NCBI GenBank assembly: GCA_963826695.1
Contig: CAWGXZ010000003.1
Coordinates: 595,073 to 659,072 of the forward strand
Direction of reading: 5' to 3'
DNA length: 64,000 nucleotides
From: CAWGXZ01 sp963826695
GTDB taxonomy: Bacteria > Pseudomonadota > Gammaproteobacteria > Burkholderiales > Burkholderiaceae_C
Below are positions 58,107 through 64,000 of this stretch, in pieces. The notes below the pieces were generated by a model, which saw only the letters and a program-made list of their open reading frames with translations, did no database searches and had not been told where the DNA came from. The position numbers were made by a program, and so were the translations under genes. How positions within the stretch are numbered: position 1 is the first letter of the stretch; every line of letters begins with the position of its first letter.

Positions 58107-59039
58107 GAACCTATCCTTAAATTAAGTACAGTCCCATTCCGAGCCGCCCGGACCGCGGCGTCGGAGTGAGACTGTGCCCAAGCGAGTCGAATCGTGGGTA
58201 GTGACTGATGAGTCCTGGCGGCGCGTCGAGCCGCTGATACCTGCGCGCGTGCCGACGCAGGGCAAAGCCTATGTGCGCAAACCGGGTGCAGGCCGCCCGG
58301 CGAAGCCGGCGCGGCAAGTGTTCGAGGCGGTGGTCTATGTGCTGCGGACAGGTTGCCAATGGAAGGCATTGCCCAAGGAGCGCTTTGGCAGTGCGAGCGC
58401 TGTCCACAAGCGGTTTCTCGAATGGGAGCATGCAGGCTTCTTTCAAGCCCTGTGGAAGGCCGGGCTTGCCGAGTATGACGACATGCAGGGCATTGCGTGG
58501 CGATGGCAGAGCATCGATGGCGCGTTGATGAAGGCCCCACTTGCGCAAGAAGCCGTCGGCCCCAATCCGACGGATCGGGGAAAAAAAGGGGAGCAAGCGC
58601 CACCTGTTGGTGGACGGCCGTGGCGTCCCGTTGTCTCTCATCGTGACCGGGGCCAACGTGAATGACGGCAAGCGGCTCGACGAGGTGCTCAGCGCGATCG
58701 TCGTCAAACGAGAGCGGCCGCCGCGTCGGCGCAGCAAGCATCTGTGCGCCGACGCGGGCTACCGCAGTGCAGAGAACCTCCGCATCATCGACGAGCATGG
58801 CTACATCCCTCATGTCGTCAACCGGCGGCAAGAAGCCGACGCCAAGAGGCGCGATCCAAAGAAGAAAGCCAAGCGATGGGTCGTCGAGGTGTGCCACAGC
58901 TGGTTCAACCGCTTCCGCAAGCTGCTCGTACGCTACGAAAAGCTCGAGCGCAGCTTCCTTGCACTCAACCACCTCGCCGCCGCCATCATCGCGTTCCGAA
59001 AGGTGCCGATGAACGTCAACATAATTTACGGATAGGTTC
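58107..59039 (+). mobile_element. IS5-family (IS427-like) insertion sequence with TAA target duplication
   Basis: The ends GAACCTATCCTTAAATTA (left) and the complement of TAATTTACGGATAGGTTC (right) match at 17 of 18 positions. TAA occurs directly on both sides (58104-58106 and 59040-59042). The 933-bp element carries one two-part transposase gene. It sits at the boundary of the IS1380 element, inserted into the left CTAA duplication of that element. Confidence 0.85.
58174..59035 (+). CDS. IS5-family (IS427-like) transposase in two overlapping frames
   Basis: Frame one starts at 58174 with VESWVVTDESWRRVEPLIP and contains VVYVLRTGCQWKALPKERFG and SIDGALMKAP (first catalytic aspartate region). 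At GGGGAAAAAAAGGGG (about 58578-58592) the sensible frame shifts to one reading GSKRHLLVDGRGVPLSLIVTGANVNDG and ending with the C-terminal E region VEVCHSWFNRFRKLLVRYEK. Transposases of this group often use slippage on such A-runs; a simple seven-versus-six A sequence difference is equally possible. Confidence 0.85.
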
Positions 59040-59042
59040 TAA

Positions 59043-60616
59043 CCCGAATATTTCACCAGCAGGAGGTCGGCAGCCTCGTGCCGAAGCGCGTTTTCATAGG
59101 TATCTGACGCCAATGAAAACCGAGGACTGCCGATGCCAAAGTGTACCGATGAGCGTGTGGAGTTTGGACGGGTCGGAAGGCGAGTCGTCGAGGCTGCATT
59201 CGATGGCGGCGACATCGTCAGTGACGGCGGTGTGCTGCTGCTCAAGCAGGTCGACGAACGACTCGGGCTGACCCATGCCGCGGCCCGGGCGTTTGGCGAT
59301 GAGCGCCGCAGCGCGAGCGTCCATCACAGCGTGCACAGTCTGTTGGCGCAGCGCATCTACGGCCTGTGCCTGGGTTGGTCCGACGTCTGCGATCACAACG
59401 TGCTGCGCAATGATCTGGTGATGCAGACGGCCGTGGGCCGTGCCGAGGCATTGGGCTCGGCACCCACGCTGAGCCGACTCGAGACCGGTGCAACGCCCGA
59501 GCATGCTGCTGCACTGCACGAGGTGCTGATGCAGCAGTTCATCGCCAGCCACGCCAAGGCACCCCGAGAGTTGGTGCTCGACGTCGATGCCACTCACGTG
59601 CCGCTGCACGGCGAACAGGAGCGCGGGCACTTCAACGCCTACTACGACAACTACTGCTACTTGCCGCTGTACGTCTTCGCCGGCCAGGACATGCTGGCGT
59701 GCGTGCTGCGGCCCGAGCGACCGTGACCCGGCCAGCGTGGCGAGCGCGCTGATCAAGCGGCTGCTGGTGCCGCTGCGCCGCGCCTGGCCGAAAACGAAGA
59801 TCATCGTGCGAGCCGACTCGGGCTTCTGCCGCCCCCGCGTACTGCGCCGCCTGGAGCGCTGGGGCGTCAGCTACATCATCGGGTTGCAGAAGAATTCGCG
59901 CTTGGCGCAAGAGGTGGAATTGGCCGAACTGGCGCTGGCCGATCAATACGCGGCCAAGCAGATCAAGCAACGCATGTTCGGCGAGTTCGACTACGCGGCG
60001 CGCACCTGGGACAGGACGCGGCGCGTCATCGCGCGGCTCGAGCACGGCGAGCAAGGCGCCAACCCGCGCTTCATCGTCACCGATCTGCCGGGCTCACCCA
60101 AGGCCTTGTACGAGCGGCGGTATTGCGCACGCGGCGAGGCCGAGAACCGCATCAAGGAGGCGCAGCTGGATCTGTTCGGCCGGCGTGCGAGTTGCCACCG
60201 CTTCCAGGCCAACCAGCTGCGTCTGCTGCTGGCCGCGCTGGCATATACCTTGATGATCAACCTGCGCCGCCTGGGCCTCAAAGGCACCGAGCTCGCACAG
60301 GCCTGCACGACCACGATCCGCACCAAGCTGCTGAAGATCGGCGCTGCCATCATCCGCAACACCCGCCGCGTGCGGGTGCTGCTGGCATCAGCTCACCCGA
60401 TGAAGCATGTCTTCATCAGCGCCGCGCACGCGCTGGCCCCCTGATCCCCGTCGAGTGCTGTTCCCGGCACGCTGACAAACAACGGGGGTAAGGGGGTAGT
60501 ACGTCCGAAATCAGCACGGACCACTTCCAGCAGTACAGGAACCCATCTCGATGGCCCGTTGCGCTCCAAAACGTTGCCTGCGGCGTCACTTCGGCGTCAC
60601 TCGTGAAATATCCGGG
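59043..60616 (+). mobile_element. IS1380-family insertion sequence with CTAA target duplication
   Basis: The ends are CCCGAATATTTCACC (59043 on) and the complement of the right end, CCCGGATATTTCACG (ending 60616), typical IS1380 termini. CTAA lies directly outside both ends (59039-59042, now shared with the IS5 element, and 60617-60620). The 1574-bp element separates the cupin gene from its former downstream neighbour. Confidence 0.85.
59133..60444 (+). pseudogene. IS1380-family transposase, one frameshift
   Basis: Frame one (from 59133) reads DGGDIVSDGGVLLLKQVDERLGL and LVLDVDATHVPLHGEQERGHFN to about 59718. A one-base shift then continues SDRDPASVASALIKRLLVPLRRAWP, IIVRADSGFCRPRVL, YCARGEAENRIKEAQLDLF and the IS1380 C terminus at 60444. 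The DDE residues (D in VDATH, D in RADSGF, E in RGEAENRIKE) are all kept. The break itself (GAGCGACCGTGACCC) is a single base. Confidence 0.85.
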
Positions 60617-60624
60617 CTAAGCCG

Positions 60625-61367
60625 ATGCAGCGCGCCGTCCTGGCGGCCATGACCGCAAGTGCAATCGGGCTGCTCGGATGCGCCCAGGCGCAGACGAGCC
60701 AGATTCGGGACGCCGTGGCCAGGGAACAGTCGCTGTCACTAAAGCAGCAGTCGATCGCGCCTATCACCGCGGCGACAGCCACCGGTGACATGGCCCAGTT
60801 GAATGCGGCGCTCGACCTGGGCCTCGACGCCGGCCTGACGGTCAGCGACGCCAAGGAAATTCTGGTGCAGATGGTTGCGTACACCGGCTTTCCGCGCAGC
60901 CTGAACGCGCTCGGCGAGTTGATGAAGGTGCTGGACGAGCGCAAGCAGCGAGGCATTCAGGATGCGTCCGGCGCGCGATCCCGGTCGCGTTCCGACCGGC
61001 AAGGAGCTGCTCGCGGCCGGCACCGCCAACCAGACCCGCTTGTCGGGCGGCCCCGTCAGGGGCCGCTGTTCGAGTTTGCGCCGGCGATCGACGAATTCCT
61101 GAAGACACACCTATTCGGCGACATCTTCGCGCGCGACAACCTCGACTGGCAAAGCCGCGAGTTGGCGACCGTGGGCCGCTGGCAGCACTCTCAGGCGTCG
61201 AATCCCAGCTGCAGTCGCACATCCGCATCAGCATGAACGTGGGGCTGACAGCGGCGCAGCTGCGCCAGCTGGCGGATGTGCTGGCGCAACGGGATCAACC
61301 CGAGGCGGCAGCACGTGTGCGAGCCGCGCTTGCGAGCCATCTTGCAACGCTCGCGGGAAGTCGGTGA
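60625..61367 (+). pseudogene. exported carboxymuconolactone decarboxylase-family protein, frameshifted
   Basis: From ATG 60625 the protein has a lipoprotein-type signal (IGLLGCAQA). It reads KEILVQMVAYTGFPRSLNALGELMKVLDERK, a CMD-family helix pair. At about 60970 the natural frame shifts (DPGRVPTGKELLAAGTANQTRL), returns near 61060 (PLFEFAPAIDEFLKTHLFGDIFARDNLDW) and shifts again near 61180 (SGVESQLQSHIRISMNVGLTAAQLRQLADVL), ending at TGA 61365-61367. Without the two IS elements its ATG would lie four bases after the cupin stop. Confidence 0.75.
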
Positions 61368-61438
61368 TCCGTGGTGCTCGCACCCGCGCAACTGCAAAGA
61401 AGCTGTGTCCGTTCCTGGCCGAGTGCGAGTTCTGAAGT

Positions 61439-61776
61439 TTGCCCTCCGCGGACACCTATGCTCTCGAGCCATGGAGTCCCAAGCTGCGTAGATCCAGACC
61501 GCCGTACTCGTTGGAGTTTCGTCAGCAGATCGTCGAGCTTGCGCACGCCGGGCGAACGCCTTCGGAGTTGTCTCCCGAGTTCTCCTGTAGCGCACAGACA
61601 ATCGCCAATTCGGCTGGCAGCCGATGTGCCGCGGCGTGAAGCCTGGCCGCACTGACCCGCTGAACAGCGTCGAGCGTGAAGAGCTCGTGCGGCTGCGCCG
61701 GCAGCAACGCCAGACACAAATGGAGCGTGACATCTTTGCAAAGGCTACGGCCCTGGTTTGCCTCCAGAGGCGATAA
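61439..61776 (+). pseudogene. IS3-family orfA, interrupted by an IS701-type element
   Basis: The frames read RRSRPPYSLEFRQQIVELAHAGRTPSELS and, after a shift, NSVEREELVRLRRQQRQTQMERDIFAKATAWFASRGD, the helix-turn-helix and leucine-zipper parts of an IS3-family OrfA. The last codons (GDKTSTPSSSL-stop) resume at 63253 on the other side of the inserted element. Several frame breaks show that this IS3 copy is decayed. Confidence 0.75.
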
Positions 61777-63248
61777 TCTTACTGTGTCACAAACGTAGCC
61801 TTTGTTGCTTCTTCCGCAGCAGGGGCACTGCCCGAGTCGGGCTATCAGTTGATAGCTCAGTGTGAGTCGCAGTGTCGTGATCGAGTGGTCGACGTGGCGT
61901 TGCGCGCGCAGGACTGCCGCGGGGGATGTAATCCGTGGGAAGGGCAGGCACCTGGCGTCCGATGAAGTTTTTTTTGCCGTCGACTGGTTTGTCGGCGACG
62001 AGCCGTTCGGCCATCAGGAACCCATAGGCTGCGATGCTCAGGCTGGCATGGTGGTGGAATCCACGCCAGCCGCGGCCCTCGTAGTGCCCCAGTCCGAAGT
62101 CCTGCTTCAAGTCCTGGTAGTCGCGCTCGATGCGCCAGCGCTGATGGGCGGCACTGACCAGTTCGTTGAGCGGCGTGTCTTCGGGGAGCGTGGACAAGAC
62201 GTAATTGCTCGGCTCGGCCTGGCCAGCGGGCCACTCGATCAGCAGCCACTGAAGCGGTCGCAACCGCGCCTTGCCAGCGTTGCCGCCGGCGTGCCGCACG
62301 CGTACGGCGGCGAAGCGCCCGCTGAGTGGCTCATTGGTGCCTTCGCGCCAACTGATCGTGTGGAACGCTTGCGGCGGCAAAGACAAGGCCAGCGCCTTGA
62401 CGCTCATGGGCTGAAGCCGAGCGGTGCGCCGCGGCATCACCGGTGGGCGGCCTGTGCCGCTGTAGGGCTTGGGGGGCAGCGGCTCGATCCCTGGAGGCCA
62501 GACCACGACCGCCGAGGTTACCCCACGGCGTACGGCAGGCCCATGTCGCTCAGCGCCTGACGAAAAGCGTTGTCCACACCGTAACCGGCGTTGGCCAGCA
62601 CGCAGTGGCGTGGCGCGCCTTCGTCGAGCAACGTGCGCAACTGCGCCAGCGCGATCTGCGGCTTCGTGGCAAAGCGCACCTCCTCGGGCACTCCCGCTCG
62701 GCGCCTGCGTGCCGGGTCGTCCGACCAGGTCTCAGGCAGATAAAGCTGCCACGCCATCGGGACGCTGCCTTGGTCGCATGCGAGGGACACGCTCACCGCA
62801 ACCTGGCAGTTGTCCTGCTTGCCCAGCAACCCGCAATATTGGCGCCCCACTCCGACCGAGTGTTTGCCCTTCTTCGGAAACCCCGTGTCGTCGATGATCC
62901 ACCAGCCACCTTGGCTGAAGTCCATCCGAGGCACCACCCACTGGCACACCCGGCGCAGCATTTCCGCGTCGGACCACTCGGCATTGGCGACGAAGTGATG
63001 CAGCGCCTGGTGCCGGGCGCTGGCGTGCAGCGGGTCAACCCGTGCAGCCATCGGCTCGACACTCTTGCGAGACAGCGGCAACATCAGCCCCGTGCAGTAG
63101 CCCTTCAGCGCCGCGTGACGATCCAAGTGCCCCAGCCCTTGCGAAAGATGCTCCATGTACCGATCAAACCGTTCGCTCGCACCCATCGCCATCACATGAA
63201 GAATAGAAGACGCTCGTATAGTGCCTTGTTTTTATTGACACAGTAAGA
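61777..63248 (-). mobile_element. IS701-family insertion sequence with ATAA target duplication
   Basis: TCTTACTGTGTCA at 61777-61789 and its exact complement at 63236-63248 are 13-bp perfect inverted ends. ATAA flanks both sides (61773-61776 and 63249-63252). The element is 1472 bp and lies inside the last codons of an IS3 orfA, whose reading frame is restored exactly when the element and one ATAA are removed. Confidence 0.85.
61787..63195 (-). pseudogene. IS701-family transposase, one frameshift
   Basis: The N-terminal half (from ATG 63195) reads MGASERFDRYMEHLSQGLGHLDRH, WWIIDDTGFPKKGKHSVGV and VLANAGYGVDNAFRQALSDMGLPYAVG. A shift near 62515 leads to the C-terminal half VVWPPGIEPLPPKP ... 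NELVSAAHQRWRIERDYQDLKQDFGLGHYEGRGWRGFHHH. DDE-type residues (D-D-T-G, D of YGVD, E in IERDYQDLK) are present. The gene fills the IS701-type element. Confidence 0.85.
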
Positions 63249-63644
63249 ATAAGACGTCCACGCCTTCTTCGAGCTTGTGATGGCGAACCAGGCCGACTTC
63301 AACGTGCGCACGCTGTGCCGAGTGCTGGAGGTTTCGCCGAGCGGCTTCTGCGACTTGGCGAGGCCGCGCACCCGCGAAGAGAGCGCTCGACAATGAGGTG
63401 CTCACCAAGCGCATTCGCCTCGTGCACGAGCGGTCCGACTGCACCTACGGCATGCCGCGCAGCCGCGCTGGGCTTGCCGAGCAAGGCGGCTTTGTCCGGC
63501 AACGATCACGCCATACGTCGGCTGATGCGCACAAAGGGCATTCGCGACGTCAGCTGCAGACGAGCCTTTATCGTCATGACGCAGCGCGATAGCCGTGGAG
63601 CCGTTGCGCCTGACCGAACGGAGCTGTACGACCCGCATTCGTAG
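63249..63644 (+). pseudogene. IS3-family orfB fragment
   Basis: After the IS701-type element the IS3 sequence continues. First come the end of orfA and FFELVMANQADFNVRTLCRVLEVSPSGFCDL, the OrfB N terminus. A shifted frame follows with DNEVLTKRIRLVHERSDCTYGMPRSRAGLAEQGGFV, and a last one with RRLMRTKGIRDVSCRRAFIVMTQRDSRGAVAPD. The DDE integrase core that should follow is missing, so the element is dead. Confidence 0.75.
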
Positions 63645-64000
63645 CGTACGTCGACAACAATGGCAAGGCTGGCATGTTCAGCGAAGGCTCGAGCAAAGGC
63701 AATCAGAGCCAGACCAACGTTCGGTATCCGGCTTAGACTCTGAGCCGGAGGTGCGACGTCGAACCGTACGCCGGTGCACCTGGCAGTCGCGATCGATGGG
63801 GGCACTTCCACTTGTCGCGATAGCAAGTGAACTCGTACAGACCGAGACCAGGCGGCAACCACGCGGCGTTCCGAACAGCGAAGGCCTCGGTTGCCGCGTA
63901 AAGCCCTTTACGTTCTCGCGTTTGGGTGTGTCCGGTGAATACACGTCCTCCATAAGGACATCCGTCTCCGTGTCGTTTCCGAAGACCGTGTCCGAGTTCA
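63645..64000. other. unassigned end of window
   Basis: No gene is recognised with confidence. A minus-strand frame reads GLYEFTCYRDKWKCPHRSRLPGAPAYG (about 63720-63860) and a plus-strand frame reads YVDNNGKAGMFSEGSSKGN near 63650-63725. Both are short, and neither matches a family I know. The right edge cuts whatever gene may follow. Confidence 0.3.

Overview
The window is GC-rich chromosomal DNA from a betaproteobacterium, most likely Burkholderiales. The evidence is the aerobic benzoyl-CoA (box) pathway with a BoxR regulator, several orphan Bug-type solute-binding proteins, a DUF4148 lipoprotein and a lolCD-rpfE-recJ block. I see no tRNA or rRNA genes. The left part (1-37.3 kb) is compact and metabolic. 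The right part (37.5-64 kb) is an accessory region full of insertion sequences, remnants and frameshifted genes.

Left part. It opens with the 3' end of a biotin-dependent acyl-CoA carboxylase and HMG-CoA lyase (leucine degradation), then a small lipoprotein and a frameshifted dehalogenase-like hydrolase. A minus-strand catabolic operon follows (2.9-8.1 kb): TauD-type dioxygenase, enolase-superfamily enzyme, Bug binding protein, AbrB-type and YeiH-type membrane proteins, with a divergent LysR regulator. From 9.3 to 22.4 kb lies an aerobic benzoate locus. Its leftward arm encodes benzoate-CoA ligase, an alpha/beta hydrolase and a complete LivKHMGF ABC importer. Its rightward arm encodes boxR, boxC, boxB and boxA. 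TGCA direct repeats with 10-bp periodicity precede boxC and look like BoxR operators. MaoC, rhodanese, Bug and catalase-like genes follow. Then come recJ, an RpfE-like gene, divergent lolC-lolD, a hemerythrin protein coupled to a large multi-PAS hybrid histidine kinase, another Bug protein and a VOC protein.

Right part. Small minus-strand genes of lower GC (lipocalin-like, DUF1428, a broken possibly toxin-like gene, a PACE efflux protein, a hypothetical exported protein) are interleaved with a truncated group II intron and a possible attC-like site. An IS5-family element then cuts off a defence-like locus of DNA methyltransferase, Fic protein and SNF2 helicase. Next is a mobilization module: RelB/DinJ-like antitoxin, zeta toxin, relaxase, MobC and SSB. 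Between mobC and ssb sits an array of 16 copies of a 14-16 bp palindrome (core TTCGGCATGCCGAA) organised into about 190-bp higher-order repeats. This is the most unusual structure in the window.

The end of the window holds IS66 and IS21 remnants, then a small catabolic-type operon (AraC regulator, ABM, DUF1330, cupin, carboxymuconolactone decarboxylase). That operon was split by two nested insertions, IS1380 first and then an IS5-type element, whose target duplications can be read exactly. An IS701-type element lies inside an IS3 remnant. Many conserved genes, mostly right of 42 kb, carry single-base frameshifts without other damage. Sequencing or assembly error is therefore a serious alternative to real gene decay.
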